Counted from the first letter of the stretch, positions 1 through 10,487 are shown. The stretch: DNA of 64,000 nt from Dendrolimus kikuchii (GCA_019925095.2 CM034411.1:5247501-5311500); one strand, 5' to 3'. A program made the numbers and translations. The notes: generated from the letters alone by a model not told the origin.

Positions 1-480
1 AGGTACAACACAATATAGGAAACACGATAGCACATCATCATAAAGATCAAAAGCTTTTAGAAGGGCATAAATCTTCCTTTTAAAAGTCATCCCATAAAAG
101 AGCCCGTTGAAACAACGAAAAAATAAACTCGAGCTATCAAAATAAAGCACTCACTGACAAATTGCTCGACAAATTGCTGGCTTTTAGCCATTTTTACGCG
201 AGAACAGGATGAAAAAAGTTAACAACCGGGTGCCGGAGGATTAATCGTCGTAATAACCCCCCCAAGGGCTGTATAGAGAAAAAATGTATAAGGATCAACG
301 CACATTGAGAATGTTAAGGCACTAACGTTGGACATTCGAAATTAAGCCATTTTTGCTTACCTTTTTTTACTCATATTAATAAAGAAAACTAAAACCTAAA
401 TTAAATTTCGTAATAATATTTTACATAATATGGCAAGAATGTGGGTGACCATGCCTCGAAATATGACAAAAAATTACTAA
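1..480. other. No recognised feature
   Basis: AT-rich DNA without a convincing open frame, structured repeat or match to any repeat family seen elsewhere in the window. Confidence 0.5.
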
Positions 481-495
481 TATAAATTATACATA

Positions 496-555
496 GTAAT
501 ATTTTCTTAAGTTTTCGCGACTTGTATACATTATATATAGTAATTTTTTTAGGTA
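496..555 (+). repeat. Repeat C, terminal fragment
   Basis: Carries TAATATTTTCTTAAG followed by TTTTCGCGACTTGTATACA, the outer end of repeat C, also seen near 3.79, 34.27 and 52.98 kb. Only about 60 bases are recognisable. Repeat C is an AT-rich element whose longer copies fold back on themselves. Confidence 0.7.
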
Positions 556-689
556 AAAACTTATAATCTATACTAATAAATAACATTAAAGCGTCTGTTT
601 GTAATGTCAACATAACAGCTTTTTACTAAATGCATATGCATACGTTAATTATATCAAAAAATCATATGTTTTTTAATTTTGTCTGTCTA

Positions 690-850
690 TCTGTTTGTTC
701 CGGTTAATCTCTGAAAAGGCTTGACCGATTTTGATAAAACTTATACTGGCAGATAGCTGATGATATAAGGAGTAACTTAGGCTACTTATAAAATTAAGGT
801 TCCGCGAAAAAAAATCACGCGGGTAATGTCGCGGGTAACCACTTTCTATG
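690..850. repeat. Possible dispersed repeat (TTGACCGATTTTGA motif)
   Basis: A stretch with a TTGACCGATTTTGA motif and a run of conserved-looking words. Similar wording occurs at 1180-1330, near 8.27 kb and near 48.49 kb. Such sequences belong to abundant dispersed repeats in moths and butterflies, but ends and class cannot be fixed here. Confidence 0.35.
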
Positions 851-975
851 AGCTGGGGTGCCTACCTGTTTGCCAACTTTACAATTAAAAAAAAACAAAT
901 TAAACAATAAAAATAAACTATACATACATTTTTTTATTAATTTACGGCTTCTGTGGTTATATATATTAATTAGAG

Positions 976-1115
976 CAGATACTGCCGGAGTCTGTTTTTC
1001 CTGACTAATACGAGTACAATCTTGAAGTCTTCAAGGTAAGCTTGCTCCATCCTAGATTGCGTCATCACTCAACATCAGGTGAGACAGTGCTCAAAGGCAA
1101 ACCTATACTTCCACA
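976..1115 (+). pseudogene. LINE C-terminus fragment, family V copy 1
   Basis: Degenerate copy of the fragment at 15.55-15.74 kb. Reading through one stop gives LPESVFPD then YEYNLEVFK and GKLAP, the terminal part of a non-LTR reverse-transcriptase ORF. It is followed by a LINE-like 3' untranslated sequence containing CATCAGGTGAGA. It has stops and an internal deletion relative to the 15.6 kb copy, so it is dead. Confidence 0.6.
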
Positions 1116-1179
1116 AAATAAAAATAAAAAAACAATAATTAATATTATTATATTATTAATTTAATTAAGTCTGATTATG

Positions 1180-1330
1180 ATATTAATTATAAGGAGGAAT
1201 AATTTGTATTTTTGTATGTTTGTAACGAATAAACTCAAAAACTATTAGACCGATTTCAGAAATTCTTACACCATTAGAATGCTACATTATCCTTGAGTAA
1301 TATAGGCTATATTTATTACTAGAAAAAATT
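1180..1330. repeat. Dispersed repeat, I-like fragment
   Basis: Contains ACTATTAGACCGATTTCAGAAATTCTTA and words that resemble the middle of repeat I (8.14 and 48.42 kb). Ends are unclear. Confidence 0.3.
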
Positions 1331-1508
1331 AGGGACGCCTACAAAAACTTCAATAGTAACCCAAGATGTAAAAAAATTTGCCATAAAATGTCCTTTTCAT
1401 TGCATGCGTTGCGCAAACTACTGATGATAGAACAAAAAAATGTTCTACAATATTAAAGAACGTATCAATATCTACAAAAAACTTTGGGATACCAACTCAA
1501 TAGTTTAA

Positions 1509-1738
1509 CCGTGCAGGAACGGAGAAAGAATACAATGTCCTGCGGCCGGGCGGCCTGTCGTAAGAGGCGACTAAACAACCCACAGCCAGGTGGTAGGGCA
1601 TTTGCCCGACTGGATGGCTACCGCCCCTGGTCTAAAGTATGTCGCCATAACAACCTTGAGTTGTGTTCCGGCCGGCATTAGTGACCAGGTTCCAGTTTCC
1701 CTTAAGAGAGCAGCAGCGCATAAAAAAAATAAAAAAAT
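1509..1738 (+). mobile_element. SINE A copy 1
   Basis: Starts at CCGTGCAGGAACGGAGAAAG and runs to the AGCAGCAGCGCAT region, then goes directly into an A-rich tail; the LINE-like 3' end is missing. It carries a 4-base CCGG duplication in the TTCCGGCATTAG block. Family A has 15 copies here and ends in an A-rich tail, so it is most likely a retroposed short element. A B-box-like word GGTTCCAGTCT lies inside, but the pol III promoter assignment is inference. Confidence 0.85.
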
Positions 1739-1770
1739 GTAATTAATATTATTATTATCTATTTAATTAT

Positions 1771-2083
1771 GTTTTTTTTTATTGCAGGAAATCAGCAGAC
1801 AGGCAGACGGCCCACTTGATGGAAAGCGGTTACCATCGCCTATGGACATTTGCAACAGCAATGTTGCTACAAATGCGCTGCTGCTCTCTTAATGGAAACT
1901 GGAACCTGGTCACTAATGCCGGAACACAACTCAAGGTTGTTATGGCGGCATACTCTAGACTAGGGGCGATAGCCATCCAGTCGGGCAAATAACCTACCAC
2001 CTGGCTGTGGGTAGTTTTGTCGCCTCTTACGACAGGCCGCCCGGCCGCAGGGAATTGTTTTCTTTCTCCGTTCCTGCACGGAT
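1771..2083 (-). mobile_element. SINE A copy 2, full length
   Basis: Full-length reverse copy: poly-T, then the LINE-like tail (CAGACGGCCCACTTGATGG), the body, and the head ending TTCCTGCACGGA. It faces copy 1 tail to tail with only about 30 bases between, so the two form an imperfect inverted repeat of about 215 bases per arm. Confidence 0.88.
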
Positions 2084-2189
2084 AAAAATATATATCTATA
2101 TTAGTTTATTATTGTTATTATTTCGTTTATTAATTTAGTTAAACCACCAAATATTATTTAATTTTTCTTGTAATGTCTCCTTAGACACT

Positions 2190-2325
2190 GGGTTGCCTGG
2201 AAGAGATCGCTATAAGTGATAAGGCCGCCCATTGTTCTAATACAAATGTATTTATATTAAATGTCTAGGTGTAAGTTATGGTGAACAATAAAGAGTTTTC
2301 ATTCATTCACTCATTTATGCAATAT
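2190..2325 (+). repeat. Repeat R copy 1 (LINE 3'-end-like)
   Basis: Contains CTGGAAGAGATCGCTATAAG and GATAAGGCCGCCCATTG, then an AATAAA-containing end. Related copies occur at 10.55, 21.19, 23.78, 36.42, 37.83 and 55.85 kb. The core GATCGCT...AGCGATAAG can fold into a small hairpin. Probably the 3' end of a LINE or a SINE derived from one. Confidence 0.55.
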
Positions 2326-2749
2326 ATAATATTCCATTGGACATGGAAATCTGGAATAGAATAGATTCTATTCTACATTTTTACTGGGCAATTGCTTTTC
2401 CTAAATTTATTTTCCATCATTCATACTAATATTCCCTTCTGAAGATAAATGATATTAGTTAATAAAAGCACAGCTTCCTCTGAAATGGTTTCAATACGCG
2501 CTAAACCTTACTGCCATGCCCGGTTTAACCGGAAAAAATCTGTTAACCGACCACCCGGGTGAAAAATGCCTTGACACTTAAACAGCTATTTGTATGCCCG
2601 GGTCGTCCGGCCCGTGCCCGGATAAAAGGTGGTGTAACAAGTGGATTTTTAAACCGTATCCAGGGAAAGCTTTAGGCTTTCAAGGGTGTTACTGTATTCA
2701 ATTAATAAAGCCTATATAAAGTGCACTCAGAGTACTTTATCTTATGTTC

Positions 2750-2857
2750 CTGCTTCATCTGGAATAATTCTGTTGTTAGTGACAATGGCTAAATGCGTTT
2801 TGTTCATAGCGTTAAAAATCACGCCGTTAATGATTAGCTACATTAGTATGTATATAT
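2750..2857 (+). repeat. Repeat U copy 1
   Basis: About 105 bases match 54.14-54.25 kb (shared words GTTGTTAGTGACAATGGC, GATTAGCTACAT). Here it abuts the LTR at 2858; the other copy does not, so it is a separate repeat or an internal piece of the same retroelement. Confidence 0.5.
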
Positions 2858-3160
2858 TGTTACGAGTTTAGCGGGACCCGAATAAAAATGCCGTTAAAAT
2901 TATTATAAAGTTTATTAGAACTATACAAACACATATAACACGGGTACAAATATAACCGAACACAAGAAATCCAAACATAATGCAGAAGGTCGTAATTCAA
3001 TAAAACGGGCAAAGTCCGTCACTATGAGATTTCCGAATGTACACACGTCACGCCCGTATCGCAGCCGTAGCTCAACTGCCTTCTCTCTCCATCAAGCCGT
3101 CGTTTTATACTTCACAAATGCAAAATAATCCGCAACGCCTGGCTAATGATGCTAATGAGC
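2858..3160 (+). mobile_element. LTR remnant, forward copy
   Basis: Begins TGTTACGAG, contains ATTCAATAAAACG (polyadenylation-like) and TTTTATACTTCACA (TATA-like), and aligns over about 300 bases with the reverse complement of 4490-4783. Start with TG and internal signals fit an LTR-retrotransposon long terminal repeat, probably a solo or truncated one. No gag or pol frame is found between or near the two copies. Confidence 0.55.
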
Positions 3161-3209
3161 GAGTACAATAGGACAATAGGCTATTCTCCACAATAAGGAA
3201 AAGTACTAG

Positions 3210-3375
3210 CAGAAGGTGATATCAGGAGCCTTAAGAACAGACGAGCGTGCATGACAAGAGTCATGAATGTCAAAGAAGCAAGTGAGGTGTGTAAGAATAA
3301 GCCTAAATGGCGCTCTGTTGTTCGTGCCTACCCTGCAAGGGAACTGGCGTGAAGTTATGTATGTATGTAAGTACA
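3210..3375 (+). pseudogene. RTE-1 LINE 3' end, copy 1
   Basis: Reads LAEGDIRSL-NR-ACMTRVMNVKE...PKWRSVVRAYP, the last part of a non-LTR reverse-transcriptase ORF, followed by GTGAAGTTATGTATGTATGT. RTE elements typically end in such short tandem repeats. Truncated at the 5' side; near-identical to the copies at 19.9, 35.6 and 37.2 kb. Confidence 0.85.
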
Positions 3376-3578
3376 AACGTATGCCAATAAATAAGTGGAC
3401 AAAAGAAGACGATCATAAAAAGATTACAATTAGTTCAAATGGCGATAGGTAATAAAATAGGCTTTTACAGATTTGTACGTGGAATTTATGTCTTTGTCGG
3501 CGCCTAGGTTGTAACAATATGTTATCTGTCAATTTTTAACGTTATTAACGATGAATAACATTATCACCATGTGAATGT

Positions 3579-3987
3579 AGTCGTGGTAGCGTAATGGCTA
3601 GCGCACGCGTCCAAAACTCAAAGGGCGCGGATTCGATCCTGGCCGAAACGCATGTACCACTTAGTAGCAGTATTCTGATCTAATGTGCATACTGTTACAA
3701 TTACCATGGGCTAACAACGGTGAAGGAAAACATCGTGATGCAACCTTCACATCGAGGTAACCTATGTATCAAACCTACCAAGCCGTAATATTTTCTTAAG
3801 TTTTCGCGACTTGTATACATAATAAAACTACGTTTTAACGATTTTAAGCGCGGTAATTTTATTTGATTTTGGTTTTTCCGACGTTCTACCAAACCGCCTT
3901 GGACAAGCGTGGCGGGTATACTGTCCGTTCCCCCTATAATGGGAGGCCCGAGCCCAGCATTGGGACATTTATGGGCTGATACTACTA
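3579..3987 (+). mobile_element. tRNA-derived SINE B copy 1, with insertion
   Basis: The head GTCGTGGTAGCGTAATGG matches a pol III A box (TAGCGTAATGG) and GATTCGATCCTGG a B box (RGTTCGATCC). The element ends ...GGGACATTTATGGGCTG. It is bounded by an 11-bp target-site duplication CATGTGAATGT at 3568-3578 and 3988-3998. A 100-base copy of repeat C (3786-3885) interrupts it; without that insertion it matches the copy at 6931-7232. Confidence 0.92.
3786..3885 (+). mobile_element. Repeat C inserted into SINE B1
   Basis: Begins TAATATTTTCTTAAG and ends TTTTTCCGACGTT. It is bounded by CTACCAAGCCG (3775-3785) and CTACCAAACCG (3886-3896), an 11-base duplication with one difference, which cuts the SINE sequence exactly. 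This copy is younger than the SINE. It is a single arm of the longer fold-back form seen at 63.03 kb. Confidence 0.85.
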
Positions 3988-4134
3988 CATGTGAATGTCG
4001 AGGCCATCCAGCTCCTGGATAGACCTAGTAAGAAGACTCAAAAGGACCAAACATTCTGAGTTAGTGTTGTAAAACTATCACGACAAAGTGAAGTGCAATG
4101 TGCTTGATATTAATAAAGACCACACGAACAAAGT

Positions 4135-4250
4135 GTCTTCTCCTTAATAGAGACAACAAGAAAAGTGTTATTGGCCACATTCTTAGTATAAATAATGATA
4201 TCTAGTATTTTAGCTCAGATTTAAATTACTTATTAGTCTTGTTTCTTAGA
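4135..4250 (+). repeat. Repeat T fragment
   Basis: Shares CCTTAATAGAG, AAGAAAAGTG, ACATTCTTAGT and ATTACTTATTAGTCTT with 6815-6920. In the 6.7 kb copy this body follows a tRNA-like head, so this is likely the 3' part of a second tRNA-derived SINE family. Confidence 0.55.
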
Positions 4251-4489
4251 TTACATTGTAATTTTATTCTGTGTGTTATTATTATTGTTACAACTCGGGT
4301 CCCAACAAAAACAAAATCCACCTGCATATCTGAAACAGAGCACATTTATTACCCGTGGGCATTTGAACTAATAACATTGAAATTCTTATATGGTCTTCTT
4401 CTTTTGTTTACTTATTGGCATGCGGTCTATTGTAGTATTGTGATTAGCCAGGTGATACGGATTTAAAGTACAAGTTGATTCTAGGATAT

Positions 4490-4783
4490 TCGGTCCACGC
4501 GGCCGGGCGGACATATTGCATCTGTGCAGTATAAAACAATGGCCCGATTGAGCGAGCAGGGAGTCGAGCTATAACCACGAGCGAAGTGAGACGTGTTTAT
4601 TACAATCGGGAATCTAATAAGTGACGGCTTTTGCGCGTTTTATTGAATTACGACCTTCTGCATTACGTTTGGACTTGCTGTGTTCGGTTATATTTATCCC
4701 TGTGTTGTACGTGTTTGTATAGTTCTAATAAACGCTATAGTAATTCTAACGACATTTTAATTCGAGTCTCGCGACTCGTAACA
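4490..4783 (-). mobile_element. LTR remnant, reverse copy
   Basis: Reverse complement begins TGTTACGAGTCGCGAGACTC and aligns with 2858-3160, including the ATTCAATAAAACG and TTTTATACTGCACA words. The two copies are inverted relative to each other and are clearly diverged, so they are two old insertions rather than the paired LTRs of one element. No 5-bp duplication could be matched. Confidence 0.55.
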
Positions 4784-4906
4784 TTGTGTATTATTTTATG
4801 TATGTGTCATTTAGTATTTTGGTAAATTTAAGATTATACATAATTATAAAATTGAAACATTAGTAATAATAATTAAAACCATATAAATATTGAAATAAAT
4901 ATGAAC

Positions 4907-5245
4907 CTATTTATATAAGGTGTTTGTCGCATGGACCGACAAAATGTTTTGGGGGATTGGGTGGATCAAGAGCTATCTTTTGAGTTGACAATTAGTTAGT
5001 ATGGTAATATTATTATTATTTTAATTATTATAATGACATTATTGTGGGACATTAATTATTATTTATTATTCTAATTTTTCTATGCCTAGCTGGCCAAACA
5101 TGACGCACATTTAGCTTTATACCATCATGCATATTCTGATATATAAATACTCATGTTTAAGAAATAAATAAACTTTGACTTTGACTTTGATCTTTAACCC
5201 ATAGATCCATATGTCCTAAGTGTCACTGTAATCGAGTTACGATTT
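4907..5245 (+). mobile_element. LINE-E internal fragment, split by an insertion
   Basis: The two ends (GTCGCATGGACCGACA...CAAGAGCTATCTTT and TCTTTAACCCATAGATCC...CACTGTAATCGAG) match the reverse complement of 6175-6290, where they are contiguous. The middle, about 4985-5190, is therefore a later insertion. The fragment lies upstream of the part of the E frame recognisable as its C-terminus. Confidence 0.7.
4985..5190 (+). mobile_element. Short retroposon-like insertion with (CTTTGA)n tail
   Basis: Inserted in LINE-E sequence between repeated ATCTTT words. It ends AATAAATAAACTTTGACTTTGACTTTGA, a short tandem tail typical of LINE or SINE 3' ends. No coding frame. Exact ends are uncertain by a few bases. 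Confidence 0.55.
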
Positions 5246-5741
5246 TGCCAATCTGTAAATAAAATTTAATTAAAACGTCTTAAAATACAAACAAGGTGTT
5301 TTCTTTATTCTGACACTGGTTGAGTAATACCTTGTTTTGTGATCACATGAATAATTTCAAGGCCATGTGGTATATCGTTGGAAAGGATATTAAGTACAAA
5401 TTTTGTTTAAATCAAATGAAATTCTTAATACCTTTCTTTTTTTTATAATTAATTTTGAATTTGACGTTTTCATTGTTTAATTCATTTTTAAGAGTTTGAA
5501 AGCTCGTCAAGTATTTTTTGTTATCTAATGCTAAGAATTAATGTTAAATTTAGAATAATCATACATTAAAGACTGCGAGAAAGGCAATTGGTTCAATTAC
5601 AACAACAAACTAGAAAAATATGTCGCTTTAAAGACGATAAACCAGGTAATTTTCAAAAACAATAAAAAAAAATCCTATCTCGATTACAATGCAAGAAATC
5701 TTAACTTATTTGTATTGTATTCTACTCATAATCCCTCAAGA

Positions 5742-6300
5742 CTATAAGTAGAATACTGAGCCCAGATCACCGTCTTCTATGGGTAAGGTGCCCAGAAGGC
5801 TGGCTACGTTTCCTCGCTGGATCGCCATACTGATGCGTTGGCCGAGGTAAGCACCAGCCCTCTGATCATCCGAAGAGTCAATGAGTCGTTTCGATAAATT
5901 TTGGTAGAGGCTCATGGCCTCAGGACCCCACGGTCCAAGCGTCTCGACAGCAAACGGCACAAACATATAACTCTCACAGAGGGTTGCATATTTGCGCCGC
6001 TTGAGTGATTCAGCTGTTTCCGCCGCTGAACCGGCTGATTTAGACGTGTTTGGTAAATGGGATGCGGCCAACGTGTCTACACAAATCGCATCCCACACCA
6101 AAGGCTTGCCACGTTGCCAGGGAATTAGAGTCATTCCGTCGGGACGCCTACCATCGTCACGTGCAATACCGTTCGGCTCGATTACAGTGACACTTAGGAC
6201 ATAGGGATCTATGTGTTAAAGATAGCTCTTGATCCTCCCAATCCCCCAAAAAATGTTGTCGGTCCATGCGCCAAACATCCTATATAATAAAAGTTTCAAT
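5742..6300 (-). pseudogene. LINE-E copy: C-terminal ORF fragment
   Basis: An open reverse frame of about 140 codons ending at 5742 reads ...GRRPDGMTLIPWQRGKPLVWD, then LKRRKYATLCESYMFVPFAVETLGPWGP, then QRISMAIQRGNVASLLGTLP. These blocks recur in nine other places in the window. The layout is that of the extreme C-terminus of a non-LTR retrotransposon ORF downstream of the reverse transcriptase; no catalytic YADD region is present, and the clade cannot be told from this part. 5' truncated. It lies in inverted orientation to the fragment at 4907-5245. Confidence 0.75.
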
Positions 6301-6704
6301 AAATTGTACGCCCAACCGGAAAAAAACTTGTGCTCAGTATAAAATAACAAGACCTATTTGTATAACCATATATTTTATACAATAAATTATTTGATTTTAA
6401 TGTTGTATGTTTAAGAAGCAGCATTTAGTAAAAAAAAACAAATAACGTATTAAAACCATCGCTACATCTGCGTAACTAACGCTAACATTATCCCAGATGG
6501 AGTTGTAACATTAAGGAGACACCTAAATGGAGTTTGCTGTCTCGCACATGCATCACCATATTTTTAAACATAAAAATTGAGAGAAATATTTAAGACAAAT
6601 CTTATATTACACAAATATCAACAATAAAATTACTGCTTCACAAAACACGCCAAACTATCACTTGTGTTTAAAAAAGGCACATTCATGAAAGTATTATAAC
6701 GGCT

Positions 6705-6916
6705 ACGGTGTCGATGGTTGCCGACTAAGCCTTTAACGGCCTATCTCATTACATCGCAGAGGCTCCGGGTTCAGTTCCTGGTATTCCTTTTGTAAACGTA
6801 TTTTCTCCCTTATTTACTGAGGTCCTTAATAGAGGCCATAAGAAAAGTGCTAATGGACACTTTCTTAGTTTGAATACTTCTAGTTAATTTAGGTTTTATT
6901 GAAATTACTTATTAGT
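6705..6916 (+). mobile_element. SINE T: tRNA-like head plus body
   Basis: The head includes GGTTGCCGACTAAGCC and a B-box-like GGGTTCAGTTCCTGG about 55 bases on. The body (from about 6815) matches 4135-4250. SINE B2 begins only 15 bases after its end. Duplication not found, so ends are approximate. Confidence 0.55.
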
Positions 6917-6930
6917 CTTTTTAGACAGAT

Positions 6931-7232
6931 AGTCGTGGTAGCGTAATGGCTAGCGCACGCGTCCCAAACTCAAAGGGCGTGGGTTCGATCCTGGCCGGAA
7001 CGCATGCACCACTTAGGCAATTTTCTGACCTAATGTGCATATTGTTACAATTACCACGTGCTAATAACGGTGAAGGTAAACATCGTGAAGCAACCGGCAC
7101 ATCGAGATAAGCGATGTGTCAAACCTGCCAAGCCGCCTTGGACAAGCGTGGCGGGGGTATACTGTCCGTTCCCCCTATAGTGGGAGGTCCGAGCCCAGCA
7201 GTGGGACATTTATGGGCTGTTATTACTTACTA
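6931..7232 (+). mobile_element. tRNA-derived SINE B copy 2, complete
   Basis: Starts AGTCGTGGTAGCGTAATGG (A box) with GGGTTCGATCCTGG (B box) about 45 bases on and ends GGGCTGTTATTACTTA. It is flanked by CTTTTTAGACAGAT (6917-6930) and CTTTTTAGACTAGAT (7233-7247), a 14-15 base target-site duplication with one inserted base. This is the best reference copy of the family here, about 300 bp. Confidence 0.93.
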
Positions 7233-7256
7233 CTTTTTAGACTAGATGGAGACTAA

Positions 7257-7640
7257 GAAACTGCGTCCCTCTGCGTATTGTACCGCCTGTATAACGGGGA
7301 GTGTTGCGAGGAACTGTTTCATCTGGTGCCAACGCCTCACTTTTACAACCGCACCGCTCGCCAGTGACGGGACGTTCACCCCCATTGCCTTGAGCTCCCA
7401 CGCTCAACTACGCAACGATTCTCCAGAAAAATTATTGCGCGTACAACAATGATTTGGAGGGAACTTGCCGCCGCGGTTTTCCCTTTGCGCTGTCAAATGG
7501 GGTTCTTTAAGAAGGGCGTTATAAAAATTTTTAGAGGTCGGCAACGCGTTGGCGACACCCCTGGTGTTGCTAATGTCCATAGGCAACGATAAACACTTTC
7601 CACCAGGAGCCTGTTTCAGGCTATAAAAAAAAATTTAAGA
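7257..7640 (+). pseudogene. LINE-Y copy: reverse-transcriptase C-terminus and 3' end
   Basis: Frame 7257-7592 reads ...LYRLYNGECCEELFHLVPTP, then FYNRTARQ, then MIWRELAAAVFPLR, then GRQRVGDTPGVANVHRQR, with one in-frame TGA after TARQ. This is the conserved C-terminal layout of an insect non-LTR retrotransposon. The 3' end GGTGTTGCTAATGTCCATAGG plus a following A-rich run matches the tail of SINE A. 5' truncated, inactive. Confidence 0.82.
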
Positions 7641-7664
7641 TGGTAATCTTAGATAATTTACACA

Positions 7665-7860
7665 CACACATACATAACTTCACGCCAGTTCCCTGGCGGG
7701 GTAGGCACGAACAACAGAGCGCCATTCAGGCTTATTCTTACACACCTCACTTGCTTCTTTGACATTCATAGCTCTTGTCATGCACGCTCGTCTGTTCTTA
7801 AGGCTCCTGACATCACCTTCTGCTAGTACACGATCAATTTGAACATGGAAGGTGTGTCGT
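7665..7860 (-). pseudogene. RTE-1 LINE 3' end, copy 2
   Basis: Reverse strand: frame ends ...RAYPARELA-like followed by GTGAAGTTATGTATGTGTGT. Matches the other RTE-1 copies from the DQIDRVLAEGD region on. 5' truncated at about 7860. Confidence 0.85.
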
Positions 7861-8139
7861 CGATAATTTACACTGGTACTATTAATGTGGTATTTTTAAG
7901 TACAACATTTATGGAAACAAATTACAATGGTCTGGGTGTCTGCGATCGGTCCCAGAGCAGTCCGTTGTATATTACCCATTGTATTATTACACAAACCTGA
8001 CTTGCTCAATTTGGGTATATACAAGATGTGTGTTTGTCTGCCGCTTAAATTAAATTAAAATTATTAAGGAAGAAAGAAAAAGAAGACTGAAAAGTCAGAT
8101 AAAACTTTCATTGGTCCTTCTCCTATTTATATATACTAC

Positions 8140-8340
8140 TAGCGGCCCGGCGCGGTTCCACCCGCGCTCTGTCCCGCTCCCGTGGTATATAGCGTCATGT
8201 TATATAGCCTATGACACTCCCTGTTAACGTAGCTTTCCAACAGTTAAAGAATTTTTAAAATCGGTTTAGTAGATCCAGAGTTTACCCCCTACGACGTCAC
8301 AAGCTCACAAACTTTACCTCTTTATAATATTAAGTATAGA
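8140..8340 (+). mobile_element. Repeat I copy 1
   Basis: Starts ACTAGCGGCCCGGCGCGGTT and ends ACAAACTTTACCTCTTTATAA. It matches 48.42-48.63 kb in reverse orientation over nearly its full length and the 3' half matches 43.53-43.68 kb. Non-coding and about 195 bp. Class uncertain; CTAGC...CCCGCG starts of this kind are common in moth and butterfly repeats. Confidence 0.7.
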
Positions 8341-8529
8341 GTATAGATATGAACCCGACATTTTCTCTCAGCGCTTTGACATTGACAAAATCAGCGCTGA
8401 AGGTGTTAGAGCTGTAAACCCAAACAAAGAAGTAGAAGAAAAAAATAGAACAAGATACAAAGAGAGATAAAAAACATAAAAGTTGCTTTCGGGGTCGAGA
8501 CCCTAGGGCCATAGGGACCTGGAGCTCAT

Positions 8530-8670
8530 CACCTCTCAACGGGTCTAATTGAGGACCCGCGTGACCAAAAAGCTGGCTTGCACTTAGGGCAACGAATCAG
8601 CGTTGCCATCCAACGCGGAAATGTGGCGAGCATTTTGGGCACGCCCCCGCCGACAACGATTTGGAGTTAA
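8530..8670 (+). pseudogene. LINE-E C-terminus, copy 3
   Basis: Open frame reads EDPRDQKAGLHLGQRISVAI then QRGNVASILGTPPP and ends at TAA 8668-8670. 5' truncated copy of the family E ORF end. Confidence 0.72.
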
Positions 8671-9049
8671 TTTTTGACTTATAAATTTATGTTATTTTCT
8701 AAGTATAGTTTTACTTATTGTATAGTTTAGTTTCTATTTTCATATTGTATTCTTATATAATATTATATATTTGAAATCTTAAAGATATAATTATTATAGT
8801 AAATAATCTATACAAAAGCTGTTCAAATTTCCATCAAAAACTTGTTATATCGCTAAAAAAATCTAATTTGATTTTCTATATGTCTACTTATAAGACAATT
8901 TGGAAAAAATGGAAATCGTTTCAAAGCAGAATTCGCTTGCAAGTTTTAAAATCACTAAAAGACTTTTTGAAGTGTAATAAGACATATTGGAAATTTATTT
9001 CTTAATTTTGAAAAGGAAATCATTTTGTTCATGTATCTAATTAAAATTA

Positions 9050-9245
9050 AAACCTTGCGTAGACGTAGGCTAGCAAAAAGTTTACTCCACAATCCGGTCC
9101 TTGACTTTCCGCGTTCAGTAGCTACCAGCAACCTTAGGCAGTTCGTCAGTCCACGATGACGTAGAAACGCGGTCTCCACTCCAGGACTCAACTGCTCTAT
9201 CGACCATCATCCTGCGACAAATGTATCCGGCCCACCGTCACTTTA
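9050..9245 (-). pseudogene. RTE-like LINE C-terminus fragment
   Basis: Reverse frame reads AGYICRRMMVDRAVESW then SSWTDELPKVAGSY-stop-TRKVKDR. The W-T-D-E/D-L...VAG...W block is typical of LINE ORF ends of the RTE type. Two stops; not active. Similar to the fragment at 42.8 kb but clearly a different subfamily. Confidence 0.62.
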
Positions 9246-9249
9246 CCTT

Positions 9250-10215
9250 ACTAATTTTACTTGATTAAATAAAACAACAAATAAGGTTAATACATACCAT
9301 GGCTGAGAATACTAAAGACGAGATTTGCCCTGTAGATAGTTTAATTATCTAAAGCATATTTTAAGACCATATCAGTCAAAAATAAAAAGAACTTCTAAGA
9401 CTCAATTTTTGTTTGGTTAGGCAAAAATCAGTTTTAAAATGACTTATTACTCCATCTAGCGACCAGTAGCAGTTATTAATATCTAAGAACAATTTTAAAA
9501 TTTAAAATTTTCCATATAATAATAATTAATTTCTCTTGCTTGAACTGTTAGTTATTTTCTAGGATATTCTGTATAATATTAATTTTATAAACACGTTCCT
9601 ATAATTTAATTCTGCTATTAAAAAGTAGATAGCAGGAGTATTATTAAATAACACCACTACTCACCACCACAATTTTTAGTTTAGAATAATAAATAAGAGA
9701 TGTCACTATTAAGTGCTATTTCTATTTGCCAACAGATGGCAACAAGTACTTATACTATGAAACGCTAGATGTCACTTTATTAAAGACGAAAACAAAAATT
9801 GATAATAATCATACAATGGTTATTAATGTTCTTAGTGTTTTATAATAAAGTTATTCTGAAGAAAATTATACAAACTGAATCCTTTCTAAGAGTGGTTTAT
9901 ATATAATAGGGCATCTCTTCTATAGGTTTAAGTATTTTACTAATTTTACGTTCAACGCTAGATTTGGTCAATCTCATAAATAATTGATAAAAGAATAATG
10001 AACATTGATTGTATCTTCATGACTTTAGGTAAGACTACTTGTATTGATTTATAAAAGTAGAAATTAAAATAATTCGCTCATTCTTATTGCGAACTTGTCA
10101 AACATTAGGCTTGAAAAAAAAGATTAATAGTTCTGGTACGTGAATACATGTAGAAATAATATAAAGTAGTTTTGAAACAATCAACATTTAAAATGTGTTT
10201 TGCTTTTAATAGAAG
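9250..10215. other. No recognised feature
   Basis: AT-rich DNA. Short words such as CAACAGATGGCAACAAG and GCTAGATGTCAC occur but do not add up to a family seen elsewhere in this window. Confidence 0.5.

Positions 10216-10487
<272 letters not shown>

Noticed and set aside
3579..3660. Possible tRNA gene
   Set aside because: A and B boxes are present but the sequence cannot fold into a full cloverleaf and it is part of a ~300-bp dispersed SINE with target-site duplications.
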